Part shown: positions 33,623 to 42,034 of the stretch, piece by piece | Layout: each line of letters opens with the position of its first letter | Numbering within the stretch: position 1 is the stretch's first letter | DNA from: Geodermatophilus aquaeductus | GTDB taxonomy: Bacteria; Actinomycetota; Actinomycetes; Mycobacteriales; Geodermatophilaceae | DNA length: 64,000 nucleotides | Assembly: GCF_900182545.1 (NCBI RefSeq) | Contig: NZ_FXTJ01000012.1 | Coordinates: 1 to 64,000 of the forward strand | Reading direction: 5' to 3' | Notes under the pieces: model-generated | Seen by the model: the letters and a program-made list of their open reading frames with translations, nothing else | Told to the model about the DNA's origin: nothing | Databases searched by the model: none | Translations under genes and position numbers: made by a program

Positions 33623-34206
33623 AGGCCCTCGAACGTGGTGGCGACCAGCGCGTCGGCCAGCGCGTCGGCGGACAGGGCACCGCCGGGCCGGAACCACTCC
33701 GTCAGCGAGTTGACCGTGCCGAACAGCAGCCGGCTGGTGACGGCGGGGTCGACGTCGGGACGGACGTCGCCCTCCTCCTCGGCCGAGCGCACGAGGTCGG
33801 TGACGATCCGGTCGAAGTCCCGCCGCCGGGCCAGGGCCGCCTCCTCCACCGCGGAGTTGCCGCGCACCCGCAGCAGCAGGGTGACGAACGGCAGCTCGGC
33901 GGCCAGCACGCGGACCGAGCCGCGCACGACGTGCTCGAGCCGGTCGATCGCGCGGCCGCTGACCGCTCCCGGCTCCTCGGTGACGGCGAACAGCGCGTCC
34001 AGCGCGCGGTCCAGCGCCAGCCGCAGCAGCTCGACCTTGCTCGGCACGTGGTGGTAGATCGCCGACTTGGTGACCCCCAGCCGCGCGGCGAGCTCCTCCA
34101 TGCTGGTCGCGTCGTAGCCGCGCTCGTTGAACACCGCGACGGCGACGCCGAGCAGCGTGTCCAGCGAGTGCCCGGGTCGGCCCCGGCGGACCCTCGTCTC
34201 CGTCAC
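33607..34206 (-). CDS. paaR: TetR-family regulator of phenylacetate catabolism
   Basis: 199 residues. HTH: LLGVAVAVFNERGYDATSM, then ELAARLGVTKSAIYHHVPSK; C-terminal all-helical ligand domain of the actinobacterial PaaR type. Its GTG overlaps the paaK stop (GTGA), so it is expressed with paaK. In corynebacteria and relatives PaaR represses paa genes and is released by phenylacetyl-CoA. A perfect TetR-type palindrome sits in the promoter of paaA. Confidence 0.85.
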   Translation of the reverse strand: MTETRVRRGRPGHSLDTLLGVAVAVFNERGYDATSMEELAARLGVTKSAIYHHVPSKVELLRLALDRALDALFAVTEEPGAVSGRAIDRLEHVVRGSVRVLAAELPFVTLLLRVRGNSAVEEAALARRRDFDRIVTDLVRSAEEEGDVRPDVDPAVTSRLLFGTVNSLTEWFRPGGALSADALADALVATTFEGLRARP

Positions 34207-35534
34207 GCGCGGTCGCGGTTGTCGGTCATGCGCTGCAGCTTGCCCATCGACCGCGGCAGCGTCTCCGGGTCGACGACGAGCACCTCGACGCTGGACCCGA
34301 CCGTGTCCTTGACCCCCTGCACGACCTCGGCGGCCGCAGCCGGACGCCGCTCGGTCGGGCAGTCCGGGCGCGCCTCCACCCGCACCACCAGGTGGTCCAT
34401 CCGCCCGCGCGTGACCAGCTCCAGCGCGAAGTGCGGGGACAACCCCGGGGTGCGCAGCACGACCTCCTCGATCTGCGTGGGGAACAGGTTGACCCCGCGC
34501 AGGATGATCATGTCGTCGGTGCGGCCGGTGACCTTCTGCATGCGCCGCATGCCGGGGCGCGCGGTGCCGGGCAGCAGCCGGGTGAGGTCGCGGGTGCGGT
34601 ACCGGACGACCGGCATGGCCTGCTTGGTCAGGGAGGTGAACACCAGCTCGCCCTCCTCACCGTCGGGCAGGACCTCGCCGGTGATCGGGTCGATGACCTC
34701 CGGGTAGAAGTGGTCCTCCCAGACGTGCAGGCCGTCCTTGGTCTCCACGCACTCCTGCGCGACGCCGGGGCCCATCACCTCCGACAGGCCGTAGATGTCG
34801 ACGGCGTGGATGCCGGCCCGCTCCTCCATCTCGCGGCGCATCTGCTCGGTCCACGGCTCGGCACCGAAGATCCCGATCTCCAGGCTGGACTCCCGCGGGT
34901 CGAGCCCCTGCTTCTCGAACTCGTCGAGCACGGTGAGCATGTAGCTCGGCGTCACCATGACCACCCGGGGCCGGAAGTCGGTGATCAGCTGCACCTGGCG
35001 CGGCGTCATGCCGCCGGAGACCGGGACGACGGTGCAGCCCAGCGCCTCGGCGCCGTAGTGCGCGCCCAGGCCGCCGGTGAACAGGCCGTAGCCGTAGGCG
35101 TTGTGCAGGGTGTCCCCCGGCCGCCCGCCGGCGGCGCGGATCGACCGCGCCATGACCGCGGCCCAGGTGGCGATGTCGCGCTCGGTGTACCCGACGACGG
35201 TGGGCCGGCCGGTGGTGCCGCTCGAGGCGTGCACCCTGCGGACCTGCTCCTTCGGGACGGCGAACATGCCGAACGGGTAGTTCTCGCGCAGGTCGGCCTT
35301 GCTCGTCGTCGGGAACCGCGCGAGGTCGGCGAGCTCCCGGCAGTCCTCGGGGTGCACCCCGGCGGCGTCGAAGGCCCGCCGGTAGTGCGGGACGTTGTCG
35401 TAGGCGTGCCGCAGCGACCACCGCAGCCGCTCGAGCTGCTGGGCGCGCAGCTCGTGGACCGACAGGCGCTCCGCCGGGTCGAGCGTCGCGGGGTCGGGCG
35501 CCTCGCCGAGCCGCCGGTGTTCCGTGGTCGTCAT
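34203..35534 (-). CDS. paaK: Phenylacetate-CoA ligase
   Basis: 443 residues, family length. Activates phenylacetate with ATP and CoA, first step of the paa pathway. Motifs: P-loop SSGTTGRPTVVGYT, the PaaK-specific NAYGYGLFTGGLGAHYG, YGLSEVMGPGVAQEC, YRTRDLTRLL and GRTDDMIILRGVNLFPTQ. The C-terminal end (PRSMGKLQRMTD) carries the usual Lys region. ATG at 35534; divergent from paaA. Confidence 0.95.
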   Translation of the reverse strand: MTTTEHRRLGEAPDPATLDPAERLSVHELRAQQLERLRWSLRHAYDNVPHYRRAFDAAGVHPEDCRELADLARFPTTSKADLRENYPFGMFAVPKEQVRRVHASSGTTGRPTVVGYTERDIATWAAVMARSIRAAGGRPGDTLHNAYGYGLFTGGLGAHYGAEALGCTVVPVSGGMTPRQVQLITDFRPRVVMVTPSYMLTVLDEFEKQGLDPRESSLEIGIFGAEPWTEQMRREMEERAGIHAVDIYGLSEVMGPGVAQECVETKDGLHVWEDHFYPEVIDPITGEVLPDGEEGELVFTSLTKQAMPVVRYRTRDLTRLLPGTARPGMRRMQKVTGRTDDMIILRGVNLFPTQIEEVVLRTPGLSPHFALELVTRGRMDHLVVRVEARPDCPTERRPAAAAEVVQGVKDTVGSSVEVLVVDPETLPRSMGKLQRMTDNRDRA

Positions 35535-35611
35535 CCGTGCCGTCCTCGTCGCTCGGCGGTGGGATCGCCGGCCGGCGCTTGTGCGCGCTGCCGACGTGGG
35601 AGACACTATTC

Positions 35612-35627
35612 CTGACCGGACGGTCAG
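35612..35627. promoter_or_regulatory. TetR-type operator in the paaA-paaK promoter region
   Basis: Perfect palindrome CTGACCG-GA-CGGTCAG, 22 bases before the paaA start, just downstream of a CACTAT -10-like box. Similar to PaaR operators (TNACCGNNCGGTNA). The 114-base gap serves both divergent transcripts. Confidence 0.72.
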
Positions 35628-35648
35628 TAAACAGCCTGAGGAGACGCG

Positions 35649-36617
35649 ATGTCCGCGCCCACCCTGGACCGGCCCGCCGCCGGCAGCCCCGACGAGGCCG
35701 CGCTCCAGCGGCAGTTCGAGGCCACGATCGCCGCCGACCACCGCATCGAGCCGCGCGACTGGATGCCCGAGGGCTACCGCCGGACGCTGGTGCGCCAGAT
35801 CGCGCAGCACGCCCACTCGGAGATCATCGGGATGCAGCCCGAGGGCGACTGGCTGCTCGCGGCCCCGAGCCTGCGGCGCAAGGCGGTGCTGCTGGCCAAG
35901 GTGCAGGACGAGGCCGGGCACGGCATGTACCTCTACTCGGCCGCGGAGACACTCGGCGCCGACCGGGCCGACCTCACCGACAAGCTCATCGAGCGCAGGC
36001 AGAAGTACAGCTCGATCTTCAACTACCCGACGCTCACCTACGCCGACGTCGGCGTCATCGGCTGGCTGGTCGACGGCGCGGCGATCTGCAACCAGGTGCC
36101 GCTGTGCCGCTCCTCCTACGGGCCCTACGCCCGGGCGATGATCCGCGTCTGCAAGGAGGAGTCCTTCCACCAGCGGCAGGGCTACGAGCTGCTGATGACG
36201 ATGATGCGCGGCACGCCCGAGCAGCGGGCGATGGTGCAGGACGCCGTCGACCGGTGGTGGTGGCCCTCGCTGATGATGTTCGGCCCGCCCGACGACGACA
36301 GCCCCAACACCGCGCAGTCGATGGCCTGGGGCATCAAGCGGCACACCAACGACGAGCTGCGGCAGCGCTTCGTGGACATGACCGTGCCGCAGGCGCAGGT
36401 CCTCGGCGTCACGCTGCCCGACCCCGACCTCGCCCTGGACGAGTCGACCGGCCGCTGGCGGTTCGGCGCCATCGACTGGTCGGAGCTGCAGCGGGTGATC
36501 AGCGGGGACGGCCCGTGCAACGACGAGCGGATCGCCCGCCGGCGCGCCGCCCGCGACGACAACGCCTGGGTCACCGAGGCGGCCACCGCCTACGCGGAGA
36601 AGCACCGTGTCCACTGA
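35649..36617 (+). CDS. paaA: 1,2-phenylacetyl-CoA epoxidase, subunit A (catalytic)
   Basis: 322 residues, di-iron oxygenase of the ferritin-like fold. Iron-ligand motifs KVQDEAGHG and KEESFH are intact, and [30 protein letters not shown] is diagnostic of PaaA. Epoxidises the ring of phenylacetyl-CoA with O2, with electrons from PaaE. Downstream of a TetR-type operator. GAGGAGACGCG precedes the ATG. Overlaps paaB by 11 bases. Confidence 0.96.
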   Translation: MSAPTLDRPAAGSPDEAALQRQFEATIAADHRIEPRDWMPEGYRRTLVRQIAQHAHSEIIGMQPEGDWLLAAPSLRRKAVLLAKVQDEAGHGMYLYSAAETLGADRADLTDKLIERRQKYSSIFNYPTLTYADVGVIGWLVDGAAICNQVPLCRSSYGPYARAMIRVCKEESFHQRQGYELLMTMMRGTPEQRAMVQDAVDRWWWPSLMMFGPPDDDSPNTAQSMAWGIKRHTNDELRQRFVDMTVPQAQVLGVTLPDPDLALDESTGRWRFGAIDWSELQRVISGDGPCNDERIARRRAARDDNAWVTEAATAYAEKHRVH

Positions 36618-36975
36618 CCTGACCGCCGAGGGCGGGCACGGCGCCGTCCCCACCGGGCCGGAGGTGCCGACGGCGCCCTCGCCGTCGGTGAGCCGGCGGG
36701 ACTGGCCGCTCTACGAGGTGTTCGTGCGCGGCAAGCGCGGCCTCAACCACGTGCACGTGGGGTCGCTGCACGCGCCCGACGACGAGATGGCCGTGCACGC
36801 CGCCCGCGACCTCTACACCCGGCGCAACGAGGGCGTGAGCATCTGGGTGGTGAAGGCCGCCGACATCACCGCGTCGAGCCCCGACGAGAAGGACCCGATG
36901 TTCGCCCCGAGCGGCGACAAGGTCTACCGCCACCCGACGTTCTACGAGATCCCGGAGAACGTCCCCCACATGTGA
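36607..36975 (+). CDS. paaB: Phenylacetyl-CoA epoxidase, subunit B
   Basis: 122 residues; [28 protein letters not shown] is the PaaB core. It bridges PaaAC heterodimers in the multicomponent epoxidase. The N-terminal 28 residues are a non-conserved leader from the overlapping GTG; a later start is possible but none is better placed. Confidence 0.93.
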   Translation: MSTDLTAEGGHGAVPTGPEVPTAPSPSVSRRDWPLYEVFVRGKRGLNHVHVGSLHAPDDEMAVHAARDLYTRRNEGVSIWVVKAADITASSPDEKDPMFAPSGDKVYRHPTFYEIPENVPHM

Positions 36976-36984
36976 GGGCAGGTC

Positions 36985-37893
36985 ATGCACGAGGAGACCG
37001 TCTACGACGCGTTGACCAACGCGCACGACGACGCCGGGCACTGGGCGTTCGGCACCGGGTTCGACGACCCGCTGGCCGGCGTCGACACGACCGTGCCCGA
37101 CGGCGTCGACCCGGCCGACCTGGGCGCCTACTGCCTGATGCTGGGCGACGACGCCCTGGTCCTCGCCCAGCGGCTGACGCAGTGGATCACCGCCGCGCCG
37201 GAGCTGGAGGAGGAGGTCGCGATCGGCAACACCGGCCTGGACCTGCTCGGCCAGGCGCGGCTGCTGCTGGCCCGCGCGGGGTCCGTCGGCGTGCTCGGCC
37301 GGTCCCGGTCGCTGGCGACGGCGAGCATCCCCGACGAGGACGCGCTGGCCTACTTCCGCGACGCCGACGAGTTCCGCTGCACCGGCCTGGTGGCGGCGGA
37401 GAACGGCGACTTCGGGCAGACGATGGTCCGGCTGCTCGTGGCCTCGACCGTGCGGCTGGCGGTGTTCGCCCGGCTACGGGGGTCGCGCGACCCGGTGCTC
37501 GCCGCGATCGCCGCCAAGGGCGTGCACGAGCTGGCCTACCACCGCGACCACGCCGCCCGCTGGGTGCTGCGCCTCGGCGACGGCACCGCGGAGTCGCACC
37601 GCCGCGCGCAGGCCGGCGTCGACGCGGTGTGGCCGCACCTGGCCGACCTGTTCACCGCCACCGACGTCGAGGCGCGGCTGGCCGCCGCCGGGGTCGCCGT
37701 CGACCCGGCCGACGTCCGCGGCGAGGTGCGCGACGTGCTCACGACCGTGCTGCAGCGGGCGACGCTGCGGGTCCCCGGCTGGCCGGCCGACGTCGCCCCG
37801 CGCGGCCGGGCCGGCGTGCACGGACCGGAGCTGACCGACCTGCTGGCCCCCCTGCAGGGCCTGGCCCGCCAGCACCCGGCGGCCACCTGGTGA
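36985..37893 (+). CDS. paaC: Phenylacetyl-CoA epoxidase, subunit C (structural)
   Basis: 302 residues; ferritin-like partner of PaaA without a functional di-iron site. Marks: DDALVLAQRLTQWITAAPELEEEVAIGNTGLDLLGQARLLL, FGQTMVRLL, KGVHELAYHRDHAARWVLRLGDGT. Nine bases after paaB. Its stop overlaps the paaD GTG. Confidence 0.94.
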   Translation: MHEETVYDALTNAHDDAGHWAFGTGFDDPLAGVDTTVPDGVDPADLGAYCLMLGDDALVLAQRLTQWITAAPELEEEVAIGNTGLDLLGQARLLLARAGSVGVLGRSRSLATASIPDEDALAYFRDADEFRCTGLVAAENGDFGQTMVRLLVASTVRLAVFARLRGSRDPVLAAIAAKGVHELAYHRDHAARWVLRLGDGTAESHRRAQAGVDAVWPHLADLFTATDVEARLAAAGVAVDPADVRGEVRDVLTTVLQRATLRVPGWPADVAPRGRAGVHGPELTDLLAPLQGLARQHPAATW

Positions 37894-38402
37894 CGGCAGA
37901 GATGGCCATTTCTGCCGACCCCCGGGCGGTCGCCGAGACGGTGACCGACCCCGAGCTGCCGGCGCTCACGCTCGCCGACCTCGGCGTGCTGCGCGACGTC
38001 CGCGTGCACGAGGACACCGTCGTCGTCGACATCACCCCGACCTACAGCGGCTGCCCGGCGATGGGCGTCATGCGCGCCGACCTGCTGCACGCCCTGCACA
38101 CGGCCGGCTTCGACGACGTCGAGGTGCGCACCGTGCTCTCCCCCGCCTGGTCGACCGACTGGATCAGCGAGGAGGGCCGCCGCAAGCTCGCCGCGGCCGG
38201 CATCGCCCCGCCGGGGAGGGCGCCCGTCCGCGCCGACGGGCCGATCCCGCTGCAGCTCGGCCCCACCCGGCGGACGGCGGCCTGCCCGCTGTGCGGCTCC
38301 CCCGACACCGAGGAGCTCAGCGAGTTCGGCGCGACGGCGTGCAAGGCGCTGCGCCGCTGCCGGAGCTGCCGGGAGCCGTTCGAGCACGTGAAGGAGATCT
38401 GA
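37890..38402 (+). CDS. paaD: PaaD, cluster-assembly factor for the phenylacetyl-CoA epoxidase
   Basis: 170 residues. MIP18/DUF59 domain (TVTDPELPALTLADLGVLRDV, TPTYSGCPAMGVM) followed by a C-terminal zinc-ribbon (CPLCGSPD ... CRSCREPF). PaaD is needed for maturation of the epoxidase, probably for the PaaE iron-sulfur centre. GTG overlaps the paaC stop; an in-frame ATG at 37902 is an alternative. Stop overlaps the paaE ATG. Confidence 0.93.
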   Translation: MTAEMAISADPRAVAETVTDPELPALTLADLGVLRDVRVHEDTVVVDITPTYSGCPAMGVMRADLLHALHTAGFDDVEVRTVLSPAWSTDWISEEGRRKLAAAGIAPPGRAPVRADGPIPLQLGPTRRTAACPLCGSPDTEELSEFGATACKALRRCRSCREPFEHVKEI

Positions 38403-39481
38403 TGACCAGCGCGCCCCCGCGCCGCCGGCCGCGATTCCACCCGCTGCGGGTGGCCAGCGTCGAGCGGCTCACCGACGACGCGGTCGCGGTCACCTTCGAC
38501 GTCCCGCCCGAGCTCGCCGAGGACTACGCGTTCCGGCCGGGGCAGGCGCTCACCCTGCGCCGGGTCGACGGCGACCGCGACGAGCGCCGCTCCTACTCGA
38601 TCTGCGCGCCGGTGGGCGCCCCGCCGCGGGTCGGCGTCCGCGAGGTGCCCGGCGGCTTCTTCTCCCGCTACCTCGTGCAGGAGGTGCGACCCGGCGACGA
38701 GATCGAGGTGTTGCCGCCCTCGGGCACCTTCACCGCCGACCTGTCGCAGCCGGCCGACCACGTCTTCGTCGTCGCCGGGTCCGGGATCACGCCCGCGCTG
38801 TCGCTGGCGGCCAGCGTGCTGCGCGACGGCGAGTCGACCGTCACCGTCTTCTACGGCAACCGGCGCACCAACACGGTGATGTTCGCCGACGAACTGGCCG
38901 ACCTGAAGGACCGCCACGGCACCCGGCTGCAGCTGGTGCACGTCCTCTCCCGCGAGCCGCGCGACACCGAGCTGACCAGCGGCCGGCTCGACGGCGACCG
39001 GCTGCGCACGCTGGTGGAGGCCTTCACCGACGCCGCGCACGTCGACCACTGGTGGCTGTGCGGGCCGCACGGGATGGTCACCGACGCCCGCGCGCTGCTC
39101 GGCGAGCTCCGCGTCCCGCCCGAGCGGGTGCACCAGGAGCTGTTCTACGTCGACGACGTCCCACCGGAGCCGGTGCGCGGCGACGAGGAGACCGTCGAGG
39201 GCCCCAGCAGCCAGGTGACCGTGGTCCTCGACGGCCGCTCGACCACGCTGGCGCTGCCCCGCGACGTGCCCGTCCTCGACTCCGCCCAGCGGGTGCGCTC
39301 GGACCTGCCCTTCGCCTGCAAGGGCGGCGTCTGCGGCACCTGCCGGGCGCGGGTCACCGACGGCGAGGTGGAGATGCGCCGCAACTACGCGCTGGAGGAG
39401 AAGGAGGTGCAGGCCGGCTACGTGCTGACCTGCCAGACCCTCCCGCTGACGGACGCGGTCACCGTGGACTTCGACGCCTGA
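38402..39481 (+). CDS. paaE: Phenylacetyl-CoA epoxidase reductase, PaaE
   Basis: 359 residues. FAD domain (RRSYSICAPVG), NAD(P) domain (VVAGSGITPALSLAASVL, WWLCGPHGMV) and C-terminal plant-type 2Fe-2S ferredoxin (CKGGVCGTCRA, LTCQT). Moves electrons from NADPH to PaaA. Last paa gene here; the lower pathway must be elsewhere. Confidence 0.95.
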   Translation: MTSAPPRRRPRFHPLRVASVERLTDDAVAVTFDVPPELAEDYAFRPGQALTLRRVDGDRDERRSYSICAPVGAPPRVGVREVPGGFFSRYLVQEVRPGDEIEVLPPSGTFTADLSQPADHVFVVAGSGITPALSLAASVLRDGESTVTVFYGNRRTNTVMFADELADLKDRHGTRLQLVHVLSREPRDTELTSGRLDGDRLRTLVEAFTDAAHVDHWWLCGPHGMVTDARALLGELRVPPERVHQELFYVDDVPPEPVRGDEETVEGPSSQVTVVLDGRSTTLALPRDVPVLDSAQRVRSDLPFACKGGVCGTCRARVTDGEVEMRRNYALEEKEVQAGYVLTCQTLPLTDAVTVDFDA

Positions 39482-39482
39482 A

Positions 39483-39929
39483 CTACTCCTCGCCGCGGCG
39501 CACCAGGTGCACCGCCGCCTCCTCGGCCGACGCCGCACCGCCGTCGATGCCGAGGTCCTCGGCCAGCAGCTCGTCCTCGTCGTCGATCACGCCGTCCTCG
39601 CCGGGGTCGGCCAGCCGGCCGGCGCGGGCGTCGCCGACCTCGTCGTCGAGCAGCTCGCCGTCCCCGCCGGACAGGTCGCCGAGGCCGTCCCCGTCGTCCT
39701 CCGGCCGGTCGGGCAGCTCCCGGCGCAGCCGGCCGTCGAGGCTCTCGCCGGCGGCCTCCTCGCGCTCGGTGGTGCCCCAGTCCTCGACGCCCCACGGCCG
39801 CTCGGGCGGCGACCAGCCGGTGTCGAGGTCGCGCGGGCGCCGCGGGTCCTCGAGGGTGTCCTCGGCCTCCAGCAGGCCGGTGGCCTCCTCGGGGTCGGTG
39901 CCGTCGGTGCCGTACGGGTCGCGGTCCAC
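39483..39929 (-). CDS. DUF5709 family acidic protein
   Basis: 148 residues, strongly acidic, mostly disordered. DPYGTDGTDPEEATGLLEAEDTL, GWSPPERPWGVEDWGTTERE and GESLDGRL match the DUF5709 family of actinobacteria. GGAGG precedes the GTG. Stops 2 bases after paaE on the opposite strand. Function unknown. Confidence 0.82.
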   Translation of the reverse strand: MDRDPYGTDGTDPEEATGLLEAEDTLEDPRRPRDLDTGWSPPERPWGVEDWGTTEREEAAGESLDGRLRRELPDRPEDDGDGLGDLSGGDGELLDDEVGDARAGRLADPGEDGVIDDEDELLAEDLGIDGGAASAEEAAVHLVRRGEE

Positions 39930-40086
39930 GGGGGCCTCCTCCGGTGCCCGGCGACGGCCGGGAGCCCACCCTGGCACGCGCCGGGCTCCCGGCGGGAGGG
40001 GTGTGACGGAGCGAGCAGTCCCTCCTGCCCCACGGCGGACCCGCGCGGCCGGACACTGGGAGCAGCCGATCACCCAGGAGGCCCCC

Positions 40087-40236
40087 GTGGACACCACGAT
40101 GACCGCGCTGCACGAGCACTACGCCCGGCGGGTGGACGCCGCCGTCGCCGAGGACCGGATGGACCTCGTGCAGGAGCTCTACGAGCAGTACTTCGAGGAG
40201 GCGCTGCGCCGCCTGCTGGAGACCAGCGCCGCCTGA
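40087..40236 (+). CDS. Small hypothetical protein (49 residues)
   Basis: Helical and acidic (LHEHYARRVDAAVAEDRMDLV, QELYEQYFEEALRRLLE). CAGGAGG lies just before the GTG. No signal or membrane segment. The TGA and the reverse stop of the polymerase gene sit in CTGAG-G-CTCAG (40233-40243). I do not recognise the family; the coding evidence is the RBS, codon pattern and helical periodicity. Confidence 0.62.
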   Translation: MDTTMTALHEHYARRVDAAVAEDRMDLVQELYEQYFEEALRRLLETSAA

Positions 40237-40239
40237 GGC

Positions 40240-41874
40240 TCAGCCCGCGTCGGCCCAGGAGCGCACGACCGCGACGTCGAGCGGGAAGTCGATCGGGAAC
40301 GCGCCGAACAGCAGCCGCCCCGCGGCGGCCGCCGCGGCCCGGACCTCCGTGACGACGTCGTCGGCCAGCTCCGCCGGGGTGTGCACGACCACCTCGTCGT
40401 GGAGGAAGAACGCCAGGTGCGGGCGGTCCTCGAGCCGCCCCTCCCCCAGCCGCTCCGCACCCAGCCGCCACAGCCGGTTGCGCAGGTCGGCCAGCCAGCA
40501 CAGCGCCCACTCCGCCCCCGTCCCCTGGACGACGAAGTTGCGGGTGAACCGGCCCCACGCGCGGCGGGCGCGGTCGGAGTCCCGGCCGCCGGGCTCGGGC
40601 GCCTCGCCGAGGTCGGCGTCGCGCTCCGCCCACGCCGCGCCGGGCACCGGGGAGCCGCGGCCGAGCAGCGTGGACACCACCGCGCCGCGCTCGCCCGCCC
40701 GCGCCGCCTCCTCCACCAGCCCGATCGCCCGCGGGTAGCGGCGGGCCAGCCGCGGCACCATCCGCCCGCTCTCGCCGCGGGTGCCGCCGTAGAGCGCGCC
40801 GAGCACGCCCACCTTGGCCTCGGCGCGGGTGGCCACGACCCCGGCGTCGACCATGCCGGCGTAGAGGTCGGCCGAGCGGGCGGCGACGGCCAGCGCGGTG
40901 TCGGCGCTCATCCCGGCGAGCACGCGCGGCTCGAGCTGGGCGACGTCGGCCACGACCAGACACCAGCCGTCGTCGGCCACGGCGGCCGGGCGCACCTGGA
41001 CCGGCACCGACAGCGCTCCCCCGCCCGAGGACGCCCAGCGCCCGGTGACCACGCCGCCGGGCAGGTAGACCGGCCGGAACCGCCCGCCGCGCGCCCAGGT
41101 GTCCAGCCAGCTCCAGCCGTTGGCGGCGAGCAGCCGGGCCAGCCGCTTGTACTCCAGCAGCGGCGCGACCACGGGGTGCTCGAACCGCTCGAGCGTCCAC
41201 GAGCGGGTGTCCTCGACCGGCAGCCCGGCGGTCTGCAGCGCGCGCAGCAGCACCGCCGGCGAGTCGGGGTTGAGGTCGGGGGTGCCGAGCGCGGCGCGGA
41301 CCTCGCCGGCCAGCGCCTCGAGCACCGGCGGCCGCAGCCCCGCCGCCGGTCGCGGGCCCATCAGCCCGGTGAGCAGCCGGTCGTGGACGTCGGCCCGCCA
41401 CGGCAGCCCGGCGTGCGTCATCTCCGCCGCGGCCAGCGCGCCGGAGGACTCCGCGGCCAGCAGCAGGCCGAGCCGGGCCCGCTGCGGGGAGGCGGCGAGG
41501 ACGGCCTGCTGGCGGCGGTCCTCGGCGACCGGGTCGAGCGCGTCGGCGGGGTCGGCGAGGTCGAACAGCGCCGGGTCCCCCGCGGTCACCGGCTCCAGCG
41601 CCGCCCAGCCCGGGTCCCCGGCCGGACCGGGACCGGCGTACGGCGAGCGGCGCAGCACCGCCGCGGACAGCCGCAGGTCGGTGCAGCGCTCCACGCGGAC
41701 GCCGGCGGCCAGCAGCGCCAGGTACCAGCGGGTGGTGTCGTCCCACACCCAGCGGACGCCGGCGCGCTCCCGCACCAGCGCGGGGAGCCCGTCGGCCGGG
41801 ACCTCGGCCACCGTGCCGTCGGCCTCGTGCACCGCGACGGCGTCGCCGCGGCGGCGCAGCACGACCCGGTCCAC
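40240..41874 (-). CDS. DNA polymerase I-like protein (family A; bifunctional 3'-5' exonuclease/polymerase type)
   Basis: 544 residues, lacking the 5' nuclease domain. Polymerase motif A is ADVAQLEPR, motif B (O-helix) RAEAKVGVLGALYGG, motif C HDEVVVH. The conserved D, E, R, K, Y and HDE are present, but the O-helix position equivalent to E. coli Phe762 is Leu. The N-terminal 190 residues show only weak remains of an exonuclease domain. Likely a repair polymerase additional to PolA. GTG at 41874 after GGGGAG; divergent from the flavohaemoglobin gene. Confidence 0.88.
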   Translation of the reverse strand: MDRVVLRRRGDAVAVHEADGTVAEVPADGLPALVRERAGVRWVWDDTTRWYLALLAAGVRVERCTDLRLSAAVLRRSPYAGPGPAGDPGWAALEPVTAGDPALFDLADPADALDPVAEDRRQQAVLAASPQRARLGLLLAAESSGALAAAEMTHAGLPWRADVHDRLLTGLMGPRPAAGLRPPVLEALAGEVRAALGTPDLNPDSPAVLLRALQTAGLPVEDTRSWTLERFEHPVVAPLLEYKRLARLLAANGWSWLDTWARGGRFRPVYLPGGVVTGRWASSGGGALSVPVQVRPAAVADDGWCLVVADVAQLEPRVLAGMSADTALAVAARSADLYAGMVDAGVVATRAEAKVGVLGALYGGTRGESGRMVPRLARRYPRAIGLVEEAARAGERGAVVSTLLGRGSPVPGAAWAERDADLGEAPEPGGRDSDRARRAWGRFTRNFVVQGTGAEWALCWLADLRNRLWRLGAERLGEGRLEDRPHLAFFLHDEVVVHTPAELADDVVTEVRAAAAAAGRLLFGAFPIDFPLDVAVVRSWADAG

Positions 41875-42034
41875 GTCCCGGAGTCTCCCCGACGCCGGGG
41901 ACGGGACGAGATGCGTCCGTGCCGATACCGGAACGTCTGCGGTCGCCGGTCCGGGCGCACGGTGGCACGGTCGGAGGCGGGCGACCGCGCGGGTCGTGCC
42001 CGCCGGCCGTCCTCGATCCCCGAGGAGGACTGCC

